Of a DNA stretch of 64,000 nucleotides, positions 1 to 47,125 are shown in pieces. The notes under the pieces were generated by a model, which saw nothing but the letters and a program-made list of their open reading frames with translations, did not search any database and was not told where the DNA came from. The position numbers and the translations under genes are program-made. Within the stretch, counting starts at the first letter, position 1, and every line of letters starts with the position of its first letter. Source of the DNA: Micrasema longulum (lineage: Eukaryota > Arthropoda > Insecta > Trichoptera > Brachycentridae); contig JAGVSM010000854.1 of NCBI GenBank assembly GCA_022494885.1, positions 1 to 64,000 on the forward strand, written 5' to 3'.

Positions 1-291
1 TGGGATATATAAGTCACGCGTGACGTCATCAACCCTTTTGGCCAGTTACGGGCCGTTTTATTTCTATCAAACTTTAAATAGGAAATTATAAATGAAAACA
101 TTCGTTTCAGATTTTGATAGTAATATGGTTCGAATCGTAAAAATATTCTTTAAATACTGAATACATTAAAAATCATATCCCCAGTTTATGAAAATACCCT
201 ATTGTTTAACAATATATATATAATTTTTAAATAGTTATTATTGTTATTTTTTTCCAGGGCTCATTTCCTAGAACAGAATATTCCTTCAAGG
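1..291. other. AT-rich intergenic DNA, nothing recognised
   Basis: No open frame, RNA gene or repeat could be recognised here. It ends in the target-site duplication of the hAT MITE that follows. Confidence 0.5.
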
Positions 292-938
292 CAGTGGCGT
301 GCGTTCCATATAGGCACATAAGCAGTGCCTACCCTACTAGAATTTTATTAAAACAATAACAAAAAATAATATAAAATATGCAAGTTACTATTTGTAAAAT
401 TTGAAAAATGCGCCAAGTCGTGTATCGTTCCGATAACGGCAGAGGCACGAACTAAAAATGCCTATTTTCTTCACGCATTCGTTCTTGTATACGCGATCAA
501 TGCGCGTGTGTGTGGGTTATTTTTCAGTTGTATTTACGCGTGTATGAGTTGGTTCATAGGCAGTGCTTATTTGAACTAAAAAACGAACACGTTACTGACA
601 TCTAGCGATTTTTTCTATTATTAATTAATAAAAGATGATTCAAAACAATGTCAGATAAATAACCTCGAACTGATTTCTTCTATTACATTCGAAAATAGAG
701 TCCATATTTGTTTTGTTGATGAAAAAATTGAAATGGAGTTTTGTTAAACTTGTGATAGTGACGGAAATGTGAGTTTAATCGTTTTAAGAAACAACACGTT
801 TTCTCGGCTATCGTTTATGGACAAAAAACTGATTATTAGCAAAGGAAGATGCACTGCTAAATTAAAATTGATACAAAAAAATAATTAAATGTTACATTCT
901 ACTGCCTGCCCTAGTTAAAAACTCTGTGCACGCGACTG
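292..938. mobile_element. Non-autonomous hAT element (MITE) with perfect 8-bp TSD
   Basis: The 647-bp segment begins CAGTGGCGTGC and ends GCACGCGACTG, so the termini are inverted repeats with one mismatch. It is flanked by the identical 8-bp direct repeat CTTCAAGG at 284-291 and 939-946. An 8-bp duplication plus CAGTG-type termini is the hAT superfamily signature. The interior has no transposase frame, so it must have been moved in trans. Confidence 0.85.
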
Positions 939-946
939 CTTCAAGG

Positions 947-1934
947 TGTACATACCAGCAACTAGAACATTTGAGGACTCGCAGATTCCAGAAGATTGAT
1001 TTTTGTATTACCTTTGATTAATTTTCTGTAATTTATGACATTTTAAATACTCCACTGTTAATATGTGTTTTAAATAACAATTTATTGTTATTTAACAAGT
1101 TTTAAATTGAAGATAATTAAAATTCTTAAATGTTTATGCCACGCTGAGAATTTTGACTTATTTAAAGTGAATAAATTTGTGAAATAACTTGGTAGTATTG
1201 GGCAACCATAAGATACCCTTTTATGATCGTATGTAGCCATATGCTGAGTCAAGAAATTACTCAAAACCACAGAGCGTACCAATTTTATATAAATTCAAAT
1301 AGCACTAGGTGCAAAGCATGCCAGGTGCATTGTCAGGCACCTTGGGCATGTAACTGTCAACGCGCCATGCGCGGTTTCAGCAGTGAACAAATTTACTATA
1401 GACATTTGATTTTTTAAAATTAAACACTTAAAAGTGTCGTTTTGTTGAATCATTAAAAATTTCATGTCATTGTTGAAACATAAAAATAGACATTAATACA
1501 AAAAATCAATTTCATTTACAGTTTTCATCAACTTGTCCAGTTGATATAATTTAATAATTGAGTGGCGTAAACAAAGCGAATATTTCATTTGTTTATATGT
1601 TTTTAAATTTTTTTATTGCATTGTTAGAATCAAGTTAAGATCTTAATATTTTTTTGACTTTTTCTTTTAACCATTTTTGTTAAATGCCCATTTTCACAAT
1701 GTAAACGCGCTTATTTATTGCTGTATATTGTTAAATTAATAAGGTCAAACTAGGGGTAGGGAGAATAAACTAGTTAGATATCTCCTCCCCCCAAATCTTA
1801 TTTTTAAAAACTGATAAACATTAAATGGAATGATGCGATTTCCATACCAACCCGATAAAACGGTGTTTTTTGAACAGTAAATCTTGTAAATTATTAAAAT
1901 TATGAATGAAAATGTTGAATAGGAGAGTTTTTTT
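947..1934. other. Intergenic DNA, no feature recognised
   Basis: AT-rich sequence with two chance frames of about 64 codons that lack protein-like composition. A GC-richer patch at 1300-1380 could not be assigned. Confidence 0.4.
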
Positions 1935-2045
1935 ATCATCATTTCCTTTCCGCGCCCAGTGGTGCATAGAGCACTGCATTGGTACACCAATCGCAGATTT
2001 TTTAAGATTAGGAGTTTTTGTAAGATTTAAAGAAATAAGTTTTAA
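1935..2045 (-). repeat. 3' tail of tRNA-derived SINE (family S1), partial
   Basis: Read on the minus strand, this matches the body and tail of the S1 copies at 2981 and 39052: GATTGGTGTACCAATGCAGTG, then CTATGCACCA and an ATGATGAT tail. The tRNA-like head is missing. Confidence 0.65.
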
Positions 2046-2980
2046 ATGAAGATCATCTTATTTTTAAAAATCCATCGTTCATGATGATATCAAATAAGAT
2101 TTAGGGTATCCTGATAAAAAAAAAAAAATACGGGCAATTTACATGATTTTGGGGGAATGGGTCAATAAAATACCCCAAGTTTTTTTTTATTTAAAGATGA
2201 AAAAATATTAAACTTAAACTTTATTATCGTAAATTTACTTTTATATATACACATTTTTTATGTCTTATAAGCCTTAACCTTCTGGGGGCGACGGTCATGT
2301 AATTTCTTATCAAACCATTCCTGCGGCTGCTTTTGATTGAATATTTATTTTTATGATTGTATAATGAACAAGGCACTTAAAAATTAATAATTAAACTTGA
2401 GAAGACCTAACCTGTTCAAAGAACATTTTGGGGTAATAAAATAAACATTACAGTCCCTTGATTTATGAAGATAACGCGAACAAAGAAGATTCATAGTAAA
2501 TCACTTGCCACTTGTAACAGTACCACCATGCGCCACCTTGATATGATACTTCAGAGCAGTCATATTGGAATACTGCGCCAATTAGCTAAATATATTTTTT
2601 ATTGTACTAGGACACTTCAAAAGCTTTTAATAAAACGGGTTTTACTGGTTAATTGGTGGTTTTTGACACTTGACATGTTCTTTATCACTTAATAATAAAA
2701 TTTTACGAGGTGAAATTGATGTTTATTGACAAAACGGATTTAAAATTTTGCACACGTGTAACTGTAACAGGATTTAAGACATAATCCTACACCACATGGA
2801 GAGCAAACCTATCGAGTAAATTTTAGTTTTTTTGGTTTGATTTTGTGTTCACGTCAACCAAATTTTGTGACGTCTTAATAAATACAATATTTTTTAAACG
2901 ATCACTTTAAAAAAATCCAATCGTTCGTAATTTCGATGCTCAAAATGTATTTAACAATTATTAAAACTGTATGAACTATA
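2046..2980. other. Intergenic DNA, nothing recognised
   Basis: AT-rich with homopolymer runs. The 75-codon frame at 2465 has no family resemblance and no codon bias that I can see. Confidence 0.4.
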
Positions 2981-3247
2981 TGTCGGCCTCGTGGTGTAAT
3001 GGTCAGCGCGGTTGGCTACCAAGCTAGAGGTCTCGGGTTCAATTACCGATATGGTTGACATAAAATGTTTATTTAAATTATTTTTTTTTACACAAGAATA
3101 TTTTATAGTCCCTGGACTGGTATCTGAAGCGTAAGACTGATCATCTTACCCCCATGTATAAAAAAATATCAAGATACGCTACGATTGGTGTAACATTGCA
3201 GTGCCCTATGCACCATTAGGTGCAAAACAGAAATAATGATGATGATG
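2981..3247 (+). repeat. tRNA-derived SINE, family S1, full length
   Basis: The head (2983-3053) is tRNA-like, with an A-box region GTGGTGTAATGGTCAGCGCG and a B-box-like GGGTTCAATTACC. The body carries TCCCTGGACTGG, then AGCGTAAGACTGATCATCTT, then GTGCCCTATGCACCATTAGG, and it ends in an ATGATGATG microsatellite tail. The copy at 39052 matches over the whole length. The acceptor-stem halves do not pair, so it is a SINE and not a functional tRNA gene. Confidence 0.8.
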
Positions 3248-3254
3248 AAAACTG

Positions 3255-3334
3255 ATACTGAACATATTACAACAGATATGGAGAACATTTAAGAAAATGG
3301 AATATAGAAGTCAGACATCTACAGGACTTATGAC
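3255..3334 (-). repeat. Dispersed repeat family A, left part, interrupted by hAT
   Basis: Resembles the minus-oriented A copies at 57020 and 62740 (ACAACAGATATGGAGAACAT, then TATAGAAGTC, then CTACAGGACTTATGAC) and stops exactly where the hAT terminus CAGGGCCGGCGACAG begins. The remainder probably resumes near 4745. Confidence 0.55.
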
Positions 3335-4612
3335 CAGGGCCGGCGACAGAAATTTTGGGGCCCGTAACTATGATCGTTTGTCGGCCCTCTGGTGAAGTCG
3401 TTAGCACCTCAAACGTAACACTGTTCGATTTTAACTCTTATGCTCGCTCACCTTCTGCGACTGTTATTGGCAGAGTACAGAAAATGCGCAATGCTATACA
3501 CACTTCTCTAAAGATGCTTTCCAACTGCAACTTAACTGCTAAATTGCATTCAGTAATACAAAGGAATCTCCTGAGGCAGAGACTGCACTTTCTGTAAAAG
3601 TCGCTTTATAAATAGTTTTAAGGTGAATAATTTCACTTTCTGAGTTTGATGTCCTTCGGGTACATTTTTATCAGATTAGTACAGCTTTCTCTTATCTCAT
3701 CTTCTCTCATGGTTTGAAAGTTGAACAGCGATGAAACACACTACAGATACGATTTATGTGCTCAAATCGATGTTTGAGTTCCGTTATTATAAAATCCATG
3801 ATTACCAGGAAAACATTTATCTTAAATTTAATATCTGGGTCCTGGTCTTGTCGACGCTCAGGTGGGAACTCTGCTGTAGTACCTTTATTGTTTGCAACAA
3901 GTTTGGCTTCAGAAAGTAAAGTTGGCCATTGTTCCCTTAGTGACTGCATTTCTGATGTTAGTTCTTTTATATTCGCTGTAGCAATTTCCATAGTAATGGC
4001 TCTTGACTGTAAGATCAAATTCCTCTCATCAAAGCTTTCTAGTACTTTTACCCACGTGACTGCCATTAGTACAGCTTTAAAAGATGAACAATATTTACGC
4101 AAACCAACAGCTTCAGAGTAGGCTTCAGCGCTGAGTTTCTGTTGTCCGGTGTCAATTAATTCTTCCAAACCTTGAATGACACTGGGTAAGTGTCTAGCAA
4201 CAGGACGTATGGCTTCTTTTCTGGAACTCCAACGGGTATCACTCTGTCTGTGAAAAGAGCAACCTGTCTTTTGTGTCAGTATATTCCACCTGTCAGGACT
4301 GCCACTGAAAAGAGCAAACAAGCGATTAATACATCCAAAGAATTTTATGGTGTCAGGGCAGCATGATGCAGCATGCACACCAACTAGATTCAAAGAGTGT
4401 GCAGTACATGGTGAATAAATTGCTGTTGGATGTTTTTCTTGAATTCGAGCTTCCACTCCTTAATATTTTCCCGACATATTGCTTCCATTACCGTAGGCTT
4501 GCCCTCTGCAATCGTCAATATTGATGCCATGATATTGGAGTCTGCTTAACACTTCATCTGCGATTTCCAATCCAGCTTTTTGGCAAAAGTCAAAAAACTT
4601 TCAATATGTCCA
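3335..4612 (-). pseudogene. Broken hAT transposase (ZMYM1/DUF4371-like)
   Basis: A 249-codon open frame at 4456-3707 encodes the middle of a hAT-family transposase of the type found in ZMYM1-like and DUF4371 proteins. Landmarks are the Cys-Thr-Ala-His-Ser-Leu-Asn-Leu segment and the DTRWSSRKEA motif. Upstream the frame continues to about 4612 (YGNGSNMSGKY) but is cut by one in-frame stop at 4457-4459. Downstream (3706-3340) the dimerisation region can be followed only by changing frame; ALRIFCTLPITVAEGERA survives before further stops. The lower-coordinate end carries CAGGGCCGGCGACAG, a hAT-type terminus. No intact opposite terminus was found because another repeat is joined at about 4620. 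Function is lost. Confidence 0.8.
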
Positions 4613-4624
4613 TGTATTTATAAT

Positions 4625-4745
4625 TTTCTCAAACTGAACGGTTTGGGTAGGTAGGAAGAAATTGCCTTAAGGCAATATGCCCGCCCTTATATGTATATAT
4701 ATTGTATATGTATATAAAGTGTCAAATAAAAAAATAAAAAATATA
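4625..4745 (+). repeat. Non-LTR retrotransposon 3' tail with hairpin
   Basis: GAAATTGCCTTAAGGCAATA forms a small hairpin followed by TGCCCGCCC and an AAATAAAAAAATAAAAAA tail. A related tail lies at 55860-55965 on the minus strand. No coding part remains. Confidence 0.5.
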
Positions 4746-5035
4746 TATTCTTCTATATTCCTTCAATTCTTCCGTCGGTTGATGTTTGTGAAGTTAAAGA
4801 GCTGTTATAATAGACAAAATGGTGAATGTTACACAACGTGAAAAGTGGTCACTTTAAAAAGCCAATGATAGGTCATAAGCTCTGTAGATGTCTAGACTTC
4901 TATATTCCCTTCTCTAAAATGTTCTCCATCTCTGTTGTAATATATTCATATTAACAGCTCCCTAAGGGGATTATTCCAGTTCTTGTCTACAAAAATTTGG
5001 ACCGACTCAAAACACTGTTGATAAAACTGAATAAG
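4745..5035 (+). repeat. Dispersed repeat family A copy
   Basis: From 4815 the copy reads AATGGTGAATGTTACACAAC, then AAGCCAATGATAGGTCATAA, then TAGACTTCTATATTCCCTTC, with a right end (4960-5035) that matches 62640-62700 in reverse. The first 50 bases match the family's other end in the opposite orientation and may be the remnant of the copy split at 3334. Confidence 0.65.
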
Positions 5036-7021
5036 TTTTTTTTTCTAGTAAAAACTACTTTATAAAACGGTTTACCAACAAAAGATTTTCCGACACATAT
5101 TTTTTAAAGAAATGTTTGTCTCAAAAAACACTCACCACTACACAATGTTTTGATAAAATTATTCGTAAAGTCACGCACTAAACTAAATTTAATTAGGGAC
5201 CCACAAAAATTCGAAAGTATTAAAAAAATGGAAAATCAAAATATTCGCCGCTGTGTATATCCTATCCACGCACAATGCTACAGCTACGCTGACGTAATTA
5301 CCGGAAAGAACCCGGCGAGATACTATTGGTCGAAGTGAACCCGCCAGAATTTCAAACTGATTAGCTGTTTTCTTAGGTTCGCGACCCGAGTAAGTGATCT
5401 CTTAGATCTGGATTTTTAGTAAACAAACATATAATTTTCGCTGTTAAACCGTAGATGGCATTAGTAGCATGAAATATCCTATACACTTATTTTAGTTGAA
5501 ACGTCATAGGGTAGAAGTTAACGATTTTATCGGCCGCCAAAGGCCAGCATAACAACATTGTTAACGTTCGCGTTGAACGGTAGGAAATCTAGTATGGAAC
5601 GTCGGGTAGCAACATATGTTACAGCCGCGTCCAAAGAGTTAAGTATCTATGATTTTCATTAAATTACTTTTTCACACATAACCCAACAATATCTTGTTAT
5701 ATATATGTATTTACAAATATTCATGCATATTAAATCACATTTGGTTACACCATATGACATGATAATATTTATCTAATTTTAATGTTTGCATAATTAAGTA
5801 TGTACATATTTTATTGACAATGCAAAGTAATTATATTACAATCATTAGTTAAATATTAAAACTATAAATAATTTCAGTTCATGTTTCCCTGGCACAATCA
5901 TTACTGTTTCTATAAGTTCGTATACTGATAATGGACTGATTTACACACTTAATAATTTCATCAAATTAATGAATTATATAAGTTACGTTTAAAGAAAACA
6001 AAAATAATTATTTCATAAATAACATTTTTTATAAGAAATACATTATGCTTAGAATAGTAAAAAGCTATCTAAAAAATAAACTTTACATAACATGTATTTA
6101 TAGTTATATTGAACTTTGACGAATTGTCGGAATCTTTAAAACCGCTCTTCAAAAACAACTATTTTCTACTATCAATTTAAAGTAATATTGTGTTCAGTCA
6201 TTACTGTACATTTCAAATAACATAAAAAATAGTAATTCTGCCAATCGACAGTTATCATTACATAAAGCATAATGATTACAATAAAATAAGACATAGATCA
6301 ACCATAATATTATATAACAATTGAGGATAAAGGAACCTGATTGAGAATACATTTGCTATGTGAAAACATACACAGTATATCTATGAGGTAAAAACTAGGT
6401 GATAATGTTCACCCGGTCGCATTTATTTAATTTTGGTATTTGCTAATAGTTTTATAATCCCCTTTTTCCAGAAAAATGTGGAAAAAGAAAATAGCCAACC
6501 GTTTAGTGTAATGTAACATCAACTTAAAAAGGAAGTAAATTTTGAACTTCAAACTTGACATCCTTATTTATGTGATGACAATAATTGTTTTATACCAACT
6601 GAAAATTGTAAAACATTACATATTTGGTTTGGCTGATAGGAATATTGACGTTCAAAATTTAATTTTAAACATCAACATAATTGTTTTTACATCACTCTTA
6701 TGATAACCGTATGTTTCATAAGAAGATACATATTTATATAAAAGGTTACGAGCTTACAATAATCATCATTTATCACAAGACAATTTTATCTAATTTATAT
6801 ATCACTTAGGCCGGGTTGTTTGATTACTAGTAGTTCAAAATCAATAGTTGTTTTGAAAATGTTTTTTTGTTTTCATAAAGAAATTATTCTGTTTTTAAAA
6901 TTGTTACTTTTACTTTCGATTTTTAACCAAGGCCTCAAAAAAGGAAAAAAAACTATTTCCAATTATCAAACCAAGCCTGTCTTAGATCCATGTGTAATGG
7001 CAAATCAGTTTTGTATTTAGC
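5036..7021. other. Intergenic DNA downstream of EGLN, nothing recognised
   Basis: About 2 kb of AT-rich sequence. Short frames at 5150 and 6820 show no protein family resemblance. No repeat shared with the rest of the window was noticed. Confidence 0.4.
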
Positions 7022-7027
7022 TTTATT
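7022..7027 (-). terminator. Candidate polyadenylation signal of EGLN
   Basis: AATAAA on the minus strand, 258 bp beyond the EGLN stop codon, a reasonable 3' UTR length. Other AATAAA sites are common in this AT-rich DNA, so the assignment is tentative. Confidence 0.35.
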
Positions 7028-7284
7028 TTCAAATAATGTATCTTTTTACAGATTGCTTAGAATTTTTTATAATTTGAAAGACAGAGTAAAACTAAGGATG
7101 TTTGCGAATTTATAGAGCTCGTCCAGATAGAGAGAGGCCAGCACAGTAGAACAGCGCGCGCAAGGTATCAGTAAGGAATCGCTATATATTTATACACAGA
7201 GCAGAGTAGCTTAGATTCACAGTTCTTGAGATGTTAGAATTTCTTAGTTGTAGTTGTGTTAAGAACTGCTTCACTTCGCTATCT

Positions 7285-42737
<35,453 letters not shown>

Positions 42738-43460
42738 ATCAGAAATTTACTATTCACTGCAAACTCAAGTTAGGCACTGAAAATTTCTAATATTAACACT
42801 TTTGTATTCATTAGACATTTTAAATGCTTAAAACAGAGAGCTTGAAAAAACAATTCATCATTTTGAAAACGCGAGTTTTGTTACAGAGTTCCGATTATGA
42901 AATAAAAAAGAACAAAAAAAGTTCGTGGTTTACGCATGCGTGAACTCAATTTTAGAATGTTGGAAATATGGCGGTAACTTCAAAATATGACTAAATTAAT
43001 TTATTTTTAAATCACTCTATGATTTGGTATGATCTAGCGTCTTACACACGATAGCAACTCACACATTATAGATTGATATAACGCGTTCAATCGAAATCAA
43101 ATAATATTTACATACTGAACTGTTTACCCACAGAGGGGAAAAAAATCATAACTGCAAGCACTTCCAACAACCGCACGGCTGTTACTGTAAAGTAAAAACG
43201 AATTGCTCTGACAATGGCTACCTCAGCGCTGGTTCTAATAAGTTACAGTGTTACCAACACGTCACAGGTCGACGAGCGTCTAATCTTTACTGACCACTCG
43301 GCACTTGCCGACCATTACTAACTACTGACCAGAGATTATACACAACTGACTACTTCTCAATGCCACGAATTATTGAGAATTTGAGAAGTGCCCCGAGCGC
43401 AGCGGGAGGCGGAGGCGAGACCAACAAATCCTCCCCCTCCCGGAAGCAGTTATGGGAAAA
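42738..43460 (-). promoter_or_regulatory. Probable EGLN promoter region
   Basis: Non-repetitive DNA upstream of the EGLN start. It contains two hypoxia-response-element cores (RCGTG): GCGTG at 42938-42942 and ACGTG on the minus strand at 43262-43258. A GC-rich patch at 43388-43445 (GAGCGCAGCGGGAGGCGGAG) could be the core promoter. Human EGLN genes are HIF targets; regulation here is inference. Confidence 0.4.
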
Positions 43461-43534
43461 ATATGTCCCTAGCACGATTCGCAAAATTTACCCTACTCTA
43501 TCAACAAAATAATATTAATATATTTTTTTTACAG

Positions 43535-43625
43535 ATATGGAGGAAAACGTGACAAAAGGGATTAAGGAAACACGGAAATCTAGGCATTTACAAGACTTAT
43601 TACCTGTCATCTGCTGGTTATAAAA
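43535..43625 (-). repeat. Dispersed repeat family A, partial
   Basis: AAATCTAGGCATTTACAAGA and CTTATTACCTGTCATCTGCT. Confidence 0.55.
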
Positions 43626-43969
43626 AATATAATTGAAAAATACATTTTAAATTAGAACTTTGCCTTTGAATCATATTAGGCACCACCTAAAAACTATAGA
43701 GGGATACTACATATTTTAATAAAATAATATTATTTATTTTTGGCAGCATCCGTGAAGACAATTTTATTGACTCACGCACGGAATAAGGTTCCGGATAAGT
43801 TTCCCAGTGAAAACACAACAATTAAATGTGATTTTTTAAAGCTTGGGTATTCTGTGCTGTAATTTACCACTCTGACTGCGCGCCTCCTAGCCTGTTGTGT
43901 TTTTAAAAAAAAAACATTTTTGGGGTGCTTTGCGGTTTATAGTTTGGACATATAGAGGGAATAGACAGC

Positions 43970-44165
43970 GAATGAACGGCAAAAAAAAAAATACGATGAG
44001 AATGTTGATAAATGTAGAAGTCGAGAAAGACATATATGGCATGACCAAATTCAGGACACGAATGAGGTCATTCAGGTCATGAACGGCAAAAAAAATACGA
44101 TGAGAATGTTGATAAATGTAGAAGTCGAGAAAGATATATGGCATGACCAAATTCAAGACATGTCG
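43970..44165 (+). repeat. Two-unit tandem duplication, about 107-bp period
   Basis: ATGAACGGCAAAAAA ... ATACGATGAGAATGTTGATA ... GGCATGACCAAATTCA occurs twice in a row with very few differences, implying a recent duplication. Confidence 0.9.
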
Positions 44166-44504
44166 AAAGTCGGAATGATCCGCGTGCGTGCTTGAATGTA
44201 AAGGAAACGAGGTCTATGTGCAAAGTTAGTAGTGTGGCATTCTATCCTCTCTGTCTACTCTTATGGGGAAAAGTTGTGACTGTTTGCTTGTTTAAATTTT
44301 ATTTATTAGTAGCCCTTTTTTTTAATAGTATAGAAAATATAAATACGTTTTGACCAGTGAGAAGGTGGTTCATTCGAATGAAAATAATCAAATGCATTTC
44401 ATTACTAAATTAATTCGAATGAAAGTCCGAATGCAGTAACTACACATAATTCGAATGAATTAGTAATGGAGAAGTTCAATGTTTTTTTTATTAAAAAAAA
44501 ATCA
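44166..44504. other. Intergenic DNA, nothing recognised
   Basis: AT-rich. The repeated ATTCGAATGAAA words at 44370-44460 are an imperfect local repeat. Confidence 0.4.
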
Positions 44505-44805
44505 TATGTATCAGCGCTATGAAAGTTTCGTGTTTCTGAAACCCTCCGCGTGTGACATCTCAATAAGTCTCTTCCGCTTCTTTTCGGTCAGTTTTGCTAA
44601 CTGGTCCGTTGACTTACCGTAAACCGGAAATATTTCACAATTCTCTTATCATTGGTTGATACATATGAACTAGTAAAAATGTGAAAAGTAGGCCGTTTTT
44701 ATAATTTTTTCATACATTTCTAACTTACTTTGCCGTAAATTTTTACCGCGCGTAAGAAATCATTTTTTATATCCAATGGCCATCCAGGGCTGAACTTCTT
44801 CATTG
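44505..44805 (+). repeat. Dispersed repeat family E, uninterrupted copy
   Basis: About 300 bp: CTCCGCGTGTGACATCTCAA, CTCTTCCGCTTCTTTTCGGT, TTACCGTAAACCGGAAATAT, CGCGTAAGAAATCATTTTTT, ending at GGGCTGAACTTCTTC. It defines the element length for the split copies at 36213 and 37650. Confidence 0.75.
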
Positions 44806-46204
44806 TACTATATAAATGAATTAGCAATTGTATTGAAGATTTAGTAATAGGGTATTATCACCCGGGAGGAATATCGGATTTAACACATTGTACATATAAA
44901 GGATTTCTCAGACTCCTTTAGTGTTTATAAAAGCTCTAATAATCAATAATTTCATTCGTAAATTTCGTTTAAAATTCGATCATCCGAATCTACCCAACAG
45001 TACACCACGAATCGTGCATTTGTTTGGAATGTTGGTAATTCCGAATAGATATTGAAACGACGCGTATTGTTGTCTATGATTTTTTCCCTCTCTCTAGCCA
45101 ACCTTGAAATAAATGGCGACCGTAAAATGGGGCGACATTTAAATCGTAAGGCGACTTTGATCAGCGGATATATTGTTTATATTTATCTCTATAACTACTG
45201 ATCATTAATAAATTTCGGTCAATTTTAACTGTTTTTTTAATGGTAATACGGAATACGATTTAAATGAAATTGTTATATAACTTTATTTAAAGTAAGATTT
45301 CAAGAAGTTTGAAGTGGAATCATCAAGATATTTTTTAATTTTTTTAAATTTAGTAATAGACTTTTTTAATGATACAAGTAATTTCGTAATTTGCATTGTC
45401 TTGACATTACTGGTACTTATATCCATTATTATGATTGTTTTAATATTTTAATTTTTATTTAACGAATAATAAGAAGTTTTCTAAAATGAACTGAAATTTT
45501 ATATACATCTTTTTTTTGAGAGCGACATGATTCGAACTTATTAATAAAAGTTTTGAAACAGGGCCTACAAAAAAATATTTTGCTCAAATACTAAGAAAAG
45601 CTGTTACAAAAATTCGGACTGCTTCCAACCATTACAAAATCTTATTTGAAACACTATTCAATGAATAATATAAAGTTAAACATCCTTAAAAGCATTTAAG
45701 CCAGTTTTCCAGAACAGAAGGAAAATTTTATTTACCAAGCGATAGTAAAATGTTGGGACTGGGGATTTCCCTTTAACATACGGGATTTCAGAATATAAAT
45801 AAAAAATATAATGACTCAAATGAGTGAGTCTAAAAGATTTTCTTTTAAAGGTGAGAAAATAAATGTGAAGCTTCGTCCTCGAACGATAATGGTGAAGTGA
45901 TTTATCTAGTAAATCAGATAATTGTTACGAAATGCTTGTAAAAAACCTCATACACTTCAATTGCACTTCTTGTGAAATTTTGTCGAACACTGTTGAATAT
46001 GGCCAATATTAATTTCCCAAGTATGTTTCACGTCTTTGTAAGAAACAAATAAACAGATACAATAATTGCTTTCCTGGAATAAAGTAATGGATTCTAAGTT
46101 ATTAGGTAAAATAAATGTTTTCAAAAGCTGTGAAAGATAAGTTTTCATCAAATAAAAAAGACGGGGTCTACGTTCAAGGCACACGGAAGGTGGTTATGTG
46201 TTTT
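44806..46204. other. Intergenic DNA, nothing recognised
   Basis: AT-rich. A 75-codon minus frame near 46000 has no recognisable family. Confidence 0.4.
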
Positions 46205-46560
46205 GACGCTGCCCTCGAGTTTCAATAAAAATTAGCGCACCAACATTCAAGAATATGATATATTTAACGAGACTGGTATGTAGCAAAGTACCAAATAGAT
46301 GTACTAGATTGCAGTCTACCTTTGTTGTGGCTCCAATTGTCAGACTACACCAGCTTGGAAATGAGTATGGAGAAATTGATACGTTCAGTTTTCCATTGTC
46401 AGTTTTTAAATTTAAAATTCTTAGTGATAAAATAAAAATAAAATCACTATTCGCACGTACACTTTTTTTATTTTACTTACCTACACTTAAATAATACTTA
46501 TTGTAAACTTATTTTTCTTCCTTAAAACTGTTATAATTTTTCAAAAACATTTAATTATGT
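46205..46560 (+). pseudogene. Non-LTR retrotransposon C-terminal fragment
   Basis: A 79-codon frame reads QSTFVVAPIVRLHQLGNEYG and EIDTFSFPLSVFKFKI, matching the pattern PxxRxxxxxNxxxxxIDIFxxSLxxFK at the end of Jockey-like ORF2. Confidence 0.6.
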
Positions 46561-46649
46561 ACATACCTACATACTTTTATGTAGTATTTTAATCTTTAAT
46601 TATACACATCCGAAACTGCGATAAGTGCGTAAGTGTTTCAAAGTTTTAA

Positions 46650-46750
46650 AAAAAAAATCCAAATGGTTGTTTACTTCCGCAGAGCTAGCTACTCCCTTCG
46701 CACTCCTGTTTTTTTCCTTGGAGAAGTAAGCAACCATTGGATTTTTAAAA
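46650..46750. repeat. Hairpin element, about 24-bp arms
   Basis: AAATCCAAATGGTTGTTTAC and GTAAGCAACCATTGGATTTT are inverted with two differences around a 50-base loop. Confidence 0.7.
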
Positions 46751-47043
46751 TGATTTTTTTACTTTTGAAAATCTTAATTCCAGTAGACTAAGAAAATATT
46801 TTGTGTTCCGTAGAAGTGTTTATGATTATTTGGTGGGTGAAAAAAAAACAAAGAGTTAATGTTCGTTAACTAGATTATATTTCTTGATGCGATATTTTTT
46901 TGCAAATCATATTTCAAAGCAAAATGTTTGAAATCACGGAAGCACATTAAGTATAAGTATTATACGACAATAAATGCAAAATTATTGTGCCTAAATTGAT
47001 CATCATCCTTTATCAAGTGTCTTTTTTTCTTGCGTCATCCAAC

Positions 47044-47125
47044 TTATTCCTTTTTTACGGGAACATATGTTACTATTATAATAGACTTCGCTGAGACTGT
47101 CACGTTTGAAGACAGAAGATTGCCA
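47044..47125 (-). CDS. SLC3A2: CD98hc exon 12 (terminal)
   Basis: Acceptor TTATTTCAG; encodes NGNLLSSNVTVSAKSIIIVT and YVPVKKE, the expected last beta strand, and stops with TAA. The split codon and phase fit exon 11. Confidence 0.9.
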
